Source: Amorphophallus konjac (taxonomy: Eukaryota > Streptophyta > Magnoliopsida > Alismatales > Araceae). From it: a stretch of 64,000 nucleotides of DNA. The notes below the pieces were generated by a model. That model was not told the DNA's origin. It saw only the letters and a list, made by a program, of their open reading frames with translations, and searched no databases. The stretch is taken from positions 512,658,566 to 512,722,565 of the forward strand of contig CM040121.1 of assembly GCA_022559845.1 (NCBI GenBank). The letters run 5' to 3'. Made by a program: the position numbers and the translations under genes. Below, in pieces: positions 11,044 to 23,248 of this stretch. Numbering within the stretch: the first letter of the stretch is position 1; the number at the start of each line of letters is the position of its first letter.

Positions 11044-12983
11044 ACGAAGAAGCTGATTGGTGGCGGTCATGAATCTGGAGGATTGTACTACCTCGTTGAT
11101 GGACCTCTCCAAAGACACAAGGCTTCCTCAGCATCTGATACTTATTTTCAGTGGCACTGTCGGCTTGGACATCCATCCCTTTCCAGGCTACGTGAGATTG
11201 TTCCCGTTTCTTCTTCAACAAATAGACTTTTGTGTGAAGCCTGTGAGCTTGGGAAACATCATAGGGTCTCATTTCCTTCTAGTAATAGTGAAAGGAGCAT
11301 TGCTCCATTTCATCTTGTACATTCCGACATCTGGGGACCGTCTCCTATCACCTCCAGACTCGGATTTCGATATTTTGTCATTTTTGTTGATGACTTTTCT
11401 CGGATGACCTGGTTATTTCTTTTGAAAGCTCGTTCAGAGGTATTTGAAATCAGTTCTCCACGTCCATCAAAATTTTGCATACTGACAATGCCAAGGAATA
11501 TGTCCAGTCATCCTTTGCTTCCTTCTGTTCAATGCATGGAATTCTTCATCAAACATCTTGCTCCTACACCTCTCAACAAAATGGGGTTGCTGAGAGGAAG
11601 AATCGGCATTTACTTGATGTTGCTCGTACTCTTATGTTTCACATGCATGTTCCAAAGTACTATTGGGGTGATGCCATTCTTACCTCGTGCTATCTTATTA
11701 ATCGGGTTCCGAGCAAGGTGTTAGATAATAAAAGTCCTTTTTCATGCTTATATCCCAATGAAGATCCGTTTCCTCTTGTTCCTCGGGTCTTTGGGTGTAA
11801 GTGTTTTGTTCACACTCTTGGACCAGGACATGATAAGTTGACTCCCAGATCTGTTCTTTGTATCTTATTGGGGTATTCTCGGACCCAAAAGGGGTATCGA
11901 TGTTTTGACCCTCGGTCCAAGAGGTCATTTGTGGTGGCTGATGTGACCTTTTTTGAGTCTGTGCCCTTTTATGATTCTCCCTCTTCTCCACAGCCTTCTC
12001 TTACACAGACTTCTCCTTCAGCTATTCCTCTTGATCTTGTTTCTCTGGATGTGCCAGCTACAGATACTGATTGTTGTGTTGAGCCTCGGGATGCGGATAA
12101 TAGATTTGGACAGGTCTATCAACGACGGACCCATAGTGCACCGCCTGTCGCCTTGCCACAGTCAACTTCTTCACTGGAGGCTCCCCCTCCCACCGGTGAG
12201 ACTTCGCTTCCCGCTTCTGATCTGGATCTTCCTATTGCCCTTCGCAAGGGAAAACGATCCAGTACGAAGCATCCTCTTGATGACTTCATTTCGTATCATG
12301 CTTTGTCTCCATCTTTTCGCCAGTATGCCTTGTCTATTTCTAATGCTCACCCTCCAAAGTCTGTCTCTGAAGCACTATCCAAACCTGAATGGAAGGTTGC
12401 TATGGATGAGGAAATGTCTGCCTTACTGTCTCGTGGTACTTGGGTCCTTGTACCTCGGCCAGCCGGTGTTACCCCTATTGCTTGTCGATGGGTGTTCACT
12501 ATAAAGTACACTCCAGAAGGTTCCATTGACAAATATAAGGCTAGACTTGTGGCCAAGGGTTTTACCCAGACTTATGGAGTTGATTATTTTGAGACTTTTT
12601 CTCCTGTTGCTCGACTTAACTCTGTTCGGGTGCTGTTTTCTCTTGCCATCAATCACGGATGGAATATGTTGCAGATGGATGTCAAGAATGCCTTCTTGTA
12701 TGGTGATCTTAAAGAAGAAGTATATATGGAGCAACGTCCTGGGTATGTTACTCAGGGGGAGATGGTGTGTAAACTACAAAAGGCAATTTATGGCTTAAAA
12801 CAAAGTCCTCGAGCATGGTTTGAGAAATTCTGTCAGATTGCTTCTGAAGTTGGATTAAAGAGGAGCCAAGCCGATCATTCTGTGTTTGTTCGCCATACTG
12901 CTGATGGTGTGGTGATTCTTATTGTCTATGTTGATGATATGTTGCTCACGGGAAGTGATAAAAATGGTGTTATAGAAGTTTAG
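11044..12983 (+). pseudogene. copia integrase and reverse transcriptase
   Basis: The pre-integrase zinc finger reads WHCRLGHPS then CEACELGKH. The integrase core reads HSDIWGP and FVDDFSRMTW. After a frameshift near 11450 it continues HTDNAKEYV and AERKNRHLLD, giving the D-D-E set. Reverse transcriptase begins around WKVAMDEEMSAL and includes LVAKGFTQTYGVDY, QMDVKNAFLYGD and the catalytic YVDD near 12927. The frame stops at TAG 12981 in the thumb region. All motifs are recognisable, so decay is recent. Confidence 0.9.
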
Positions 12984-13883
12984 AAATACCTTTAGTGTCA
13001 TTTTGTTACTAAGAACCTAGGGAGACCGCGCTATTTTCTTGGGATTAAAATTGCTTATGGTAATGATGGTGTTTCCTTATCTCAAAGAAAATATGCTCTA
13101 AACTTGTTACAGGAGATGGGAATGTTGGGATGTAAATCTGCTGATACACCCACTGTTCCTCAGTCTGATCTTGAAGTGGAGGATAGTCCTATGTTTAATG
13201 ATGTTACTCAATATAGGCGGTTTTGTGGAAAGCTGATAAGTCTGACAGTGACTCGCCCAGATATTGCCTTTGCTGTATCAGTTGTTAGTCAGTTTATGCA
13301 GAATCCAAAGCTATGTCATTGGGAAGCGGCTCTAAAGATCCTGCGTTATGTCAAAGGAGCTCCTAGATGTGGTCTTCTATATAAGAAAAATGATTATTTA
13401 TCTATTGAGACTTTTTCTGATGCAGATTATGCAGGATCTCGGTTGGACCGACGATCAACCTCTGGTTTTTGTACCTATGTTGGAGGTAATCTTGTCACTT
13501 GGAGAAGTAAGAAACAAAGTGTGGTTGCTAGATCAAGTGCTGAAGTAGAGTATAGAGCAATGGCTCAGACAACTTGTGAAATGATGTGGCTGAAATCTTT
13601 GATGGCAGATTTTGGGGTCACTTATTCTGAACCTATGGTGATGAGATGTGACAACCAGGCTGCTATTCATATTGCAAAGAATCCAATGTTTCATGAGCGC
13701 ACAAAGCATATTGAGGTTGATTGCCATTTTGTTCGGGATGCCGTCATGTCTCAGAAGATTAGTACTCCTTTCACTCCTACTGAAGACCAACTTGTTGATC
13801 TCTTCACAAAGTCGCTTGGAGTTGGCCGATTGAGTGTTCTATGTGACAAGCTGGGCATGTTTGATATATATGCTCCAGCTTGA
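12984..13883 (+). pseudogene. copia RT C-terminus and RNase H
   Basis: After two stops the protein resumes at RYFLGIKIAYGNDGV and runs through TRPDIAFAVSVVSQFM, SDADYAGSRLDRRSTSG (first RNase H Asp), SSAEVEYRAMAQTTCE and CDNQAAIHIAKNP to a terminal QLVDLFTKSLG stretch and TGA. RNase H would remove the RNA template during reverse transcription. It looks intact from 13104 on. Confidence 0.9.
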
Positions 13884-13890
13884 GGGGGAG
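13881..13890 (+). other. Polypurine tract of the copia element
   Basis: TGAGGGGGAG abuts the 3' LTR start. The stop codon of pol overlaps it. Confidence 0.9.
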
Positions 13891-14032
13891 TGTTAAAATA
13901 ATTAAGTTTGGGATATTTTTGTTATTTTGTTCTTAGTGTGTGTTTGGCCCTTAATTGTGTGTTCCCAGGCACATATATATTGTAATCTCCTTGAATTAAA
14001 TAAAATAGACACTTTTTGCCCTAATTTTTACA
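13891..14032 (+). repeat. 3' LTR of the copia element
   Basis: 142 bp, the same boundaries as the 5' LTR with three substitutions. It is followed by the target duplication CTTTA (14033-14037). Confidence 0.95.
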
Positions 14033-14750
14033 CTTTATCTTGGAACTTGTTGCCCTTAAACTTGGGCCTTTGTGTTCCGAGTGGACGATTCTGGCCGGTG
14101 GGCTTCCGGTGTACAGCATTGGCCTCCTGCAGGTTCGCTTCTAGTTCTTTTCTCCTGGCCATTATGTCTTGCTCAATTGCTAACCGAGCTAGCAAGTCTG
14201 TGACACTTATAATGGAACCACTCATTCTTAAGGTCGTGGCAGCCATGTCTAATGATGCTGGCAAACTATTCAATATAGTCGCCACTTGCATCCTGTCTGG
14301 AATTTCGGTTCCAGCAGTCGATAGCTCCTTAGCCATGACAATCATTTTATTTATATGCTCAACTACGCTATCACCTTCCTGCATCTTACATGTGTTGTAA
14401 CGATGCAATAAGAGTTGAGTATTAACCTCGGTTTTGGTGTCATACTTCTCTTTGATAGCTTTTCACATTTCATTGGAGGTTTTATAAGTTTCGAAAAACT
14501 TTATTAAATTGTCCTCCACGAACATGAGCATTAGGCTCTTAGCTTTTTTGTCATCTATTAACCATTGCTCCCGTTTTTTCTTTTCCACTTCCGTGGATGT
14601 TTCATTAATTTCTGGAGTATTGGTGTCAATGACATGTTCTATGTTATCATGGATAAGGGCATATCGGATTTTCCGGTGCCACATGTCAAAGTTGGTTCTA
14701 TTAAGTTTGTCCAACTTAGCCAACTCTGAAGCAATGAGTTTACTGGCCAT
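14033..14750 (-). pseudogene. copia gag relic (minus arm)
   Basis: The minus-strand frame starts MASKLIASELAKLDKLNRTN and continues through EGDSVVEHINKMIVMAKEL and the helical ARRKELEANLQEANA stretch to GNKFQDK, where the copia element interrupts it. The remainder lies at 8842-8560. It differs from the plus arm by a few residues (MFVED versus MFMED, TSNEM versus TFNEM). Confidence 0.8.
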
Positions 14751-16290
14751 CACGATTATAATAAATCTGAAAATATGGCAGTTTAATTTAATAAGCTTAA
14801 ACATGATAACAAAAATTAATATAAGGTTTTTGTTGATTAACTCTGTCATTTCTTTGTGAGGGATTTATATTTTATTTTGTCTGGATTAATTTGTGCTCAA
14901 AATAATTAACAAGTAAATAACTAAATATGTAAGAATATCATATCTAAATGCGTACGATCATGATTGTTTTTGATTGATTTGTGTAAGTAAAAATAACTAA
15001 TGATTAAGTTATAACTAAATAATAATCAAGAACAATCATCTATTAGTAAACATGATATGAAAATACATACTGTTTAAACAAGATTAATACTAAATGAGTA
15101 TGAACACACGAAATATTTTAATCAGTATTGAGATATTATTAGTGCAGGCATAGATCAATAGATTAATTTTAGATATCATGTGTATTTTTATTTAATAAGA
15201 TGATGTTATAATCACAATGATAAAACACTTTAAAAAGTTGACACTTTGTGCAACAAGAGAATACGTGTAAATATAATTCTCAACACAGTAGCAGTAAAAA
15301 AAAGTTTTGATGGAGTTTTAGCGGAAGGGATCCTTACCCATTTATTATGCCTGACATAAGATAATGATGTAATTAACTACTGTGATTCATGTGAGCCCAC
15401 AGTACTCTAAGAAATGCTACTATCCCTTTTATTCTGTCTACCAGATGACAGATGGCAGGATTTTTTTTTAATTAACACATACTGTATAAAACCCTTCACA
15501 TGAGTGTGTGTGTGTGTGAATCGACCGTCTGTCCTTTTCGACAGATAGGAGGCCGCCCTCTCCCCTTTGGTCACAGAGCGATCCTTTGAAGTGATTAAAT
15601 AATAATAAAAACTGAGTGTTCACCGTGAAGTTCTCGTGTTACCTCTGTCAGATGGCAGAAGGCAGAATATATTTTTTTTTAAATAGCTCACATGACAGCA
15701 GGGTGGTTCACGTGAACGATTACAGAAAGAATTATATTGGGTTTTAAGTGCTGTGCACAAAAGCTTGTTGCATATTTTGTATGAATTGGTCAAGATATGA
15801 TTAATATATGACAGGTGTCAGCACTTTTATACCACCCTCATGGCATGACAGACTTTGTTCCCTTCACGTGAGTGAAGGGCTCTGTCTTTCTCGACAGATG
15901 GGAGGCCACTCCCCATTATATATATATATGTTGTCCACGTGGGTTACAATTCTCTACCCATACCCTTTTATTATCCAAAGGAAAAAGGGCAACTTACCTC
16001 TTTCCTTCCCATGGGAGAGCAGGGAGGCCGCAACGACATTTGTCGGTGGTGCTGTGCGGCAGAGGACGCCTGTAGCAGCAGCAACACCTGTACGGCGCCC
16101 ACGATCAACAGTGCGGCGGGGACGACCGAGGGCCGGCGGCGAGGGCGCAGCAGCGGCTCTCAGCGGCGGCGATGAGGCAAATGGGAGGGGCTAGGCGATG
16201 CAGCGGCGGATGGGCGAGAGTAGCCGAGTACGATGGCTGCGGCGAGAGGACGCACGGGGGCCAACCGTGGCCGCAGCGGCGTTGGCGTCT
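14033..16290 (-). mobile_element. Decayed copia element, minus arm, outer part
   Basis: Reverse-complement match to 5293-8100 of the plus arm, lacking the 547 bp duplication. Identity ends near 16290, where the plus arm reads CACTGACGCC and this arm reads CTCACAGACGCC. Gag on the minus strand starts at ATG 14750 and is open except for the TGA after TSNEM. The stop after NTCKM seen in the plus arm is absent here, so this arm is the less damaged copy. Confidence 0.8.
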
Positions 16291-17519
16291 GTGAGCGAGT
16301 CACGTGGTGGAGAGAGAGCGGTTTCTCTCTTTTTTTAAACGCGCGCGTTGTGGGGTGATACATGAAAGAAGATGGTCAGTACGACCTGAAGGCGACACTC
16401 TAGGGGAACACGGAGAATCTAGACTTACCGAATTTCCGGTACAGGACGGAGATGGGGATCCGAAGATCCTCTCACGCAAACTAACTTCCTTCCCAGTAGG
16501 CGTGGCCTACCGTTCCGGGAGTAACTTTTATATACCGGGTACGGGTCCTGGGACTCTACGTGATAGAAGTTGGCACGAACGGTAAATGGGGGGACATACA
16601 CAACGTGGACGCGAAATTAGAACGGCATATCACTCATCATTATAACGGCAATATAAAAGAAAGCAAACCACCGCAGGATATTGGTCTTTGCGGGATTTTA
16701 ACAGAAATATATCAAAATGTGAAAGGGATCAAATAAATCGCCACGAGATGTCACTCTCCGCGGGGTTTCATAGCGAGGATAGGGGAGTACTGAAATTAAA
16801 CGGTCACGGTGAAATGACTCACCGCGGCCAATTAGAGTACAATAACAAACCACTACGAGATGTGACTCTCCGCGGGTATTATAGACATAAAAAAGAGATT
16901 ACTAAGAAGCGCGCGTTTGATGTTGTGATCGCCAGGGGCTAAGGGCCCCGAATTGCATGATTACTTTGCCTCAGATAGGGGATAATGTGGGCTCATTCTT
17001 CCTCTTCTTTCGACAGGCCGAAGAAGAGGGCCTTCTAGCTGGTTACCCTTGCAAAAGGAACAAACACAAGAACTAAATCAGAATGATGGTGTAGTATCAA
17101 TCCATGGGATAAAATGCTAAAATCATGAACAACACGCACCTGGTTGGTGCTATTAAACCCCTTTTAGATACAAAGGGTGTGGATGATATGATGAATGACA
17201 CACAGATAAATATAAAGTAAATTACACACTAAGCCTGCTCAGGGAGAGAGGCACAGTACAATCGAGAAATGATGCATGCGATGCACCTAATGGACTAAAA
17301 ACGCTATAAGATAACAAGGGTGAGGAAGGTTATTAAGAAGCCGGTGGGGCCTTGGAGAGATGCTCCAGCAATGCGAGCACGACGCGGGTGAACGGTGGGA
17401 CGAAACAACTTCCCCGTGTACAGGAATACGCGGGAGCACTAAATGGGCCGAAGGCTCGCTTTTCTTTCTGAGTTTTAAGAAGGATGAAAAAACTAATTAT
17501 GAACAAAAATAATATTCAG
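16291..17519. other. Unassigned sequence with a degenerate tandem motif
   Basis: No gene is recognisable. ACGAGATGTCACTCTCCGCGG near 16744 recurs about 114 bp later with one change, and a weaker relative lies near 16670. Such repeats are common in retrotransposon leaders, but I cannot assign a family. Confidence 0.4.
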
Positions 17520-17784
17520 ATATATATAAACGTACACACGTGTTTAATTATATATATATATATATATAAGAGTAACTATGTATTTATATAGATATATAAA
17601 AAGTATATATATATGTGCACGTATGTATGGATATATATATATATGTATATATTTATGTACACACAAATATACATTTGTATATATATGTATATCATATAGA
17701 TATGGACTTATATATATATATATATTTATATAAAATATACATATGCATATATAAATATATCTATATAGATATAAATATATATGT

Positions 17785-17823
<39 letters not shown>

Positions 17824-17875
17824 TATGCATATATTTATAGATATAGATATATATATATGTACAAAGGTAGAGAGA
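17520..17875. repeat. TA-rich microsatellite region
   Basis: Long runs of ATATAT broken by GTAT, GCAT and AGAT units. The open frame rich in Tyr and Ile is an artefact of the repeat. Confidence 0.9.
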
Positions 17876-17929
17876 GTTAAAAAATATGAGAAAGTAAAAA
17901 AAAATAATAAAAGATATACTGAAATATGT

Positions 17930-18746
17930 GGTGGGGAGAGGTAGAAAGAGAGGCAGTTAGAGGGAGAAAGAGAGGAAGAGGGGAGAAAAATTCTCCCTTA
18001 TGTTTTTTTTAGACCTTTTTATATTTCAGTTTTTTTTGAAAGAAAGAAACATGAAATAAATAATAAGAAAATAGGATGAAATGAAGGAAAATAAAAATAA
18101 TAATAAAATATTGTATATGTATATGTGTGGGAAGGAGAGAGAAAGAAAAAAATAAAAAAAGAAAGACAGAGAGATCGAGAGAGACAGAGAGATGAAAGAT
18201 GAGACAGAAGGACAGAGGGAACGAGAGAGAGAGAGAGTGCGTGAGTGAGAGAGAGACGAAGGGGGAGAGGGAGTGTTCGCGGGAGAGACGGAGGGGGGAG
18301 AGAGAGGGCGTGAGTGAGAGAGAGACGAAGGGGGGAGAGAGAGTGTTCGCGGGAGAGAGGAGAGAGAGAAATAGAGAGGAAAAAATATAAAAAAAGAGAG
18401 CGAGAGGGAGAGAGAGAGAGCGCGAGACAGGGAGAGGGGGAGGAGGAGAGAGAAAGAGAGAGAGAGCGACCGCGAGAGGGGGGAAGAAGAGAGAGAAAGA
18501 GAGTTCGGAGAGAGACTGCGAGACAAGGAGAGAGAGGGGAGGAGGAGAGAGAAAGAGAGAGTAAATAATAAAAAAAGAGAGAAAGAGAAAGAGGGAGACG
18601 AGAGAGGAGAGAGAGAGAGAAATCGGGAGAGAGAGAGCGCGAGCGAGACGGGGGAGGAGAGTGAGAAAGAAAGAGAACGAGACAGAGGTGGGATGAGAGA
18701 GAAAGACCGCGAGAGAGAGGAGAGACGGGAGAGAGATGAGACAGAG
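17930..18746 (+). repeat. Polypurine (GA)n tract abutting an LTR
   Basis: From about 17930 the plus strand is dominated by GA, GAGA and GGGA, with an A/T-rich break near 18000-18130. Direct duplications around GGGGGAGAGAGAG...TGTTCGCGGGAGAGA occur near 18260-18360. It ends exactly at the TGTAACACCC start of LTR-B, the place where a polypurine tract belongs. The Ser/Leu-rich minus-strand frame is not a gene. Confidence 0.85.
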
Positions 18747-19082
18747 TGTAACACCCGAATCCATTCGAAACCTAAAAATAACTAAGCACTTTACTTCTGG
18801 AACTTATACAGATTCTAGATTCTCTAAATCGAACCCCAACGCCTTGAACTGTATAGAAAATACGGGTTTAACAGATGTTAGTATACAAATTAAATAGACA
18901 TCTTCTTTATTAATACGTAACTCCTCATAGGGATGTCAGAATAGGTCAATATTGGACTCGTTGGAAAGATAACTGAAAAATCTACAAGTTTCATGTTGAA
19001 CAAAAATGAGATAAAGTGAGCTAGTTCTTAGAAATCATGTTATTAAGAGTTTTTATATAAAAAAAATCAAAACAAAATCCTA

Positions 19083-19800
19083 AAATTTCTACCCCCACCC
19101 CCACGTGGCTCTCCTCCCCCACTTCCCTCTCCCCCCTCATTCTTATCCCTTCCCCATCCTTATCCTCTCCCTCTCCCTCCACCTCATCTTTTTATCCTCT
19201 CCCCCTCCCCTATATAAACCACCCCTCCCCCTCTCCCTCTCCCACATTCTCACCTTCTCCCCCCAACTCTCCACTCTCTCTCTACCCCTCTCTCCCACAC
19301 ATCCCTCTCTCTCTCATTCTCACACACACTCTCTCTCTCTCTCTCTCTTTCTATTTTTATTTTCTCTTTTCTATTCTCCTTCTACTCTCTCTATTCTCTC
19401 TCTACTTTCTCTCTCTACTCTTTTTTTACTCTCTCTATTTTCTCTCTACACTCTCTATTTTCTCTCTCCACTCTCTTTATTTCTCTATACTCTATACTTT
19501 CTCTCTCTATTCTCCCTACTCTCTACTTTCTCTCTCTATTTTCTCTCTCTAGTTTCTCTCTCTACTTTCTCTCTCTAATTTCTCTCTCTAATTTCTCTCT
19601 TTAAATCTCTCTTATACCTTCTCTCTCTACTCTCTCTTTACTTTCTCTCTCTATTTTCTCTCTCTACTTTCTCTCTCTACTTTCTCTATTTAAATCTCTC
19701 TTCTACCTTCTTTCTCTACTCTCTCTTCACTTACTCTCTCTAATTTCTCTCTTTAGTTTCTCTCTCTACTTTCTCTCTCATCTCTCTTCTCACTCTCATT
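19083..19800. repeat. Polypyrimidine (CT)n tract inside LTR-B
   Basis: CTCTCT, CTCTCTACTTT and CTCTCTATTTT units for about 700 bp, with a shorter block near 20155-20245. It is the strand opposite of the purine tract 350 bp upstream. Confidence 0.9.
19211..19218 (+). promoter_or_regulatory. Putative TATA box of LTR-B
   Basis: TATATAAA lies within pyrimidine-rich DNA about 460 bp into the LTR, a normal place for the U3 promoter. Prediction only. Confidence 0.45.
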
Positions 19801-21333
19801 CTCTTATTAATAAACGGAGAAGATAATACATCAGAATAATATAAATATTTGACAAAAAACTTGGACGGAGGATTTGAAACTTACTTTGGACAATTTCACC
19901 CTTATTTGCGTATCTTGGACGGAAAAATTATCTATTCCTACGCAAGGACTTTTACGGGAGCCCGGGTGAAATACTAAAGTCAATTCGGAAGTCCATTCTA
20001 AAGGTAGACACGATAAACCGAGTGCATGTTATTTGTTATTCACATTTCTTTGATTTGATTTTGTTTGAAATGTAATTTAAGTCATTGATTTATTTAACCC
20101 AATGATCTATGTTTAGAATCAGTTATTTATTTAGTTATCATTCTGTAAATTATTTTTCTCTCTAATCTCTCTCTAATTTCTCTCTAATCTCTTTCTACGT
20201 TCTCCCTCTACTTTCTCTCTCTACTCTCTCTCTACTCTAATCTCTTCGAATGTTATATAATAATAAATTTGATCCACTACCCTATGATTAAAATTAATAC
20301 GATCCAGTTATTTTGTAAAGTTCAATGATAAGTTTTAAATATTGAAACGACTATGTAATAAGAATCATAATAAGAATAAAAATTTGATTAAGCATATGGA
20401 CTGTGTCACTTTAAGGAGGTGTGGGGCGACAAACCGTAGTTAGCTTCCGCTACGGGATTAGGCCAATTTCCGAGGACAAACGGACTTCTGAAAAATCCGG
20501 AACCCAGAATAAGAAAATTATCTGGGGAATGGTGGAGTATTAACTCCCGATACTGCGTGGTTGATCAAGGCCGACAGGCTCCAGCGTTTAGACCTTTTGT
20601 CTTTATGTCGACGTATGGATGCCTAGGTATGTGTTTGCTACTGCTTTTAGTGACGGGATGCCTGTCCAATATATGCTGCCAAATAATATGAAGTTCAGAT
20701 TTGATATATGACTTTGATATGATCTGAAAATAAGTTCATCTGTATAAGCTCTGATTTAGCTAAGATATGTATTATGCCATTTATATGTAAGTCAGATAAG
20801 ATTTGTTATACGCATTCGCTTATAAATATGAAATTTATTTTGCTCTATTATATTTCCTTCGCATTCATAGTATATGTACAATCCAGTGAAATTGTGATTA
20901 GCTTTATTTCATGGATTTGCACAGTTTAGTATATGATAAGCATGTGATTGGTTTTAATGCCTACCGAGTCTTTGGACTCACTTTCGTTGCCTAACCATTT
21001 CAGGAAATTGACCAGTGTGCGTCTTGACTCCGACGGGCGGTAGGTCGGAGGATGATCCCGGGTTTAGTTTGGATTCCGCCGCGCAGAATAAATAGATTTA
21101 GTTTTCCTTTGAATAATGAATGTAAATATGACTTTTGGATAGAGATATGTAGTACTCTATATACGATGTAAATTATGAGTGTTTATCTTATGGAAATGGT
21201 ATGGTTATGTTTCTTTTGGAATATGTGATGGTTTGGCCTTTATTGCCTTGTAAATATTCGGCTCACAACACTTCCGTACATCCGCTGTGACGTCCCCGGA
21301 CACGATACGGGATCGCGGGAAGGGGGCGCCACA

Positions 21334-23238
21334 CATAACATGCATGAGTAGTGCTAGTATAATCCATCTGCCATGTTATACAGCCCGTTCCATATTCCAT
21401 CTGCCATGTTATACAACCCGTTCCATATTCCATCTGCCATGTTATCCAGCCCGTTCCATATTATATAGCGTGTTACACGGGTTTTAAGTAGATCAACTAT
21501 AGCTTGTTACACCGGTTTTATACATAGTTTGTTAGACTGGTTTTACGGAAATCAAATATATCCTGTTACACTAGTTTTACGGTCTGAAATATAGCACGTT
21601 TAGGTCTAATATATAGCATGTTTTGTAGCATGTTTTACGGAATCGGATATTAGTGCCTTCAGGTAATGGGCGACCAGCTCCTGGGCGCCCATTCCTGAAT
21701 GGGCGACCTAGTGATGGGCGCCTATTAATTGAAGACCCTCCAGACAGTCGCTAATTCATTTCCAGTAATTAATAAACACCATGTTTAGAAAATTAATATC
21801 TATGAAACTAAACCCTAATATTCTTGCATGAGCATGATTCTGAGATCCTGATAATTTTCTCTATCTATCCATGTCCTTATTTCTTGATTTCGAGAACTTT
21901 AGAAATCATGAATAGTAACTTGTGTCTCAAAACGTACCTGTGCGGTGCGTGACCCAGATGAATAGGCGCCCCTGACAAGGGCGCCATTTACTTGATTGAC
22001 GACTCTCTGCAGAGTCGTCAATTAAATGATGACACTGCAGAGGGGTGCCATTTCTTTAGGGCAAACGAAAAGAGAAAAAAAATAGATAAAGACTTGAATG
22101 GGCGCCCCTAGATCAGGAGCCCATTCTCTGAATAATGACACATACCAGGGCACCATTTTCTGAATAATGGTAGCCCTCTGGGCGCCATTTATTGAAATAA
22201 AGGCAGCCCCATGGGCGTCAATTTGTTAAATGATGGCACCTCTCTGGGCGCCATTTTCCCAAGTGCTGATTTCCTGATTTTCAGAACCTGTGTTGTCCCA
22301 GAATGGGCGCCCTTATGTGAGGGCGCTAATTCCAGATATACTGGCTGCCCGAAGGGCGCCAATTCAGTAACCTGTGGCAGCCTTTGAGGCGCTAATTCCA
22401 CCCAGATTTCCGACTTGTCTCGTGTTTCGTGCCGTGTTAATCGTAGTTCATCTTTACATGAAAATATGTCCTTGAACTCCATTCCATGATGATCTACCTT
22501 ATATTTATCCTACAATGGTTAAACCCTTGGAACTCTATACTGGCTATAAATGAGAGTGGATGTCGAACAAATACATGACTCAATGCTGTGCGTATAGGGC
22601 CCGGTCTGGTCCTGGGAGGAGCACCCGAAGGTACTTATGTCCATGAGAGTTTATTGACCATGGTGTTTAAGTATTGCACCGAAGTACTTGCTTGCTAGAC
22701 TTTAGACATCCCACTCACTCTCTCGTGACACTACTTGCTTGCTTGACTTGACTTGCGTGGCTCGAAAAAGGGCAATTACTTGACTTGCGTGGCTCGAAAA
22801 AGGGCAAAGTACTTGCTTGATTGAAATAGCCAATTCCAGTTATACGTACTTGATATTACATGTGCTTGATATTACTTGCTTGAACATGATCCTTACTTGC
22901 TTGAATTTGCCCCTCGCTTTCTTGGAAAATTATGTAAACACTTGATAGTACTTGAAATCCTGCAATATTCTTCTATAAGTTCTTCATATCTTTCTTGTCA
23001 ACACTTGATAGTACTTGAAACCATGTGATACTTTTCTATACAGTACATGATTTTCTCGCTTGTCTAGCATGCATAAGATATACTTACATTACACGTAACA
23101 TGCAATTTACTTAAAGATTGCTCGAACTTGAGATGTAATTCTTACTGAGCGATTCGCTCACCTAGTTGCATTCTAACATTTTGCAGGTAACTTAGATAGC
23201 GACCACCACCTGGATGGGAATGAGACCGAGTGATGAGT
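21334..23238 (+). mobile_element. Partial LTR-A copy 2
   Basis: Matches LTR-A1 from about 1391 to 3168, starting CATAACATGCATGAGTAG and ending GACCGAGTGATGAGTG. It has an extra CCATCTGCCATGTTATAC repeat near 21395 and an insertion near 21890-21955. It lacks both LTR ends. Confidence 0.85.
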
Positions 23239-23248
23239 GACCAGTCTC

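Larger units (their letters stand above)
8843..14032 (+). mobile_element. Complete Ty1/copia retrotransposon (5190 bp), coding region decayed
   Basis: It has two 142 bp LTRs (TGTTAAAATAATT...TTTTTACA), a perfect initiator tRNA-Met primer site, a polypurine tract and a perfect 5 bp target duplication. Domain order is gag, protease, integrase, reverse transcriptase, RNase H, as in copia. The LTRs differ at three positions (about 2%), so insertion is fairly recent. The short LTRs, ~5.2 kb length and RGRGRGRGR basic tract suggest an Ale/Retrofit-type lineage (inference). Stops and frameshifts make it non-autonomous. It landed in the gag of the minus palindrome arm. Confidence 0.95.
18747..21333 (+). 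mobile_element. LTR of a second gypsy-type retrotransposon (LTR-B)
   Basis: Starts TGTAACACCCGAATCC and ends GGGGGCGCCACA, TG...CA over 2587 bp. The termini resemble chromovirus LTRs. A TATA box sits inside at 19211. No matching 5 bp target duplication is seen (CAGAG on the left, CATAA on the right), so it may be half of a rearranged element. The internal coding region is not recognised on either side. Confidence 0.65.

Noticed and set aside
17615..17944. Tyr/Ile-rich frame on the plus strand
   Set aside because: Artefact of the TA repeat.
18009..18764. Minus-strand frames of about 250 codons rich in Ser and Leu
   Set aside because: They are translations of the GA/CT microsatellite in two frames at once, with no domain.
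19105..19578. Plus-strand Ser/Leu/Pro-rich frame
   Set aside because: Polypyrimidine tract within LTR-B, not a gene.
18747..21333. LTR-B as a clean solo LTR
   Set aside because: The 5 bp flanks CAGAG and CATAA do not match, so solo status is not supported.
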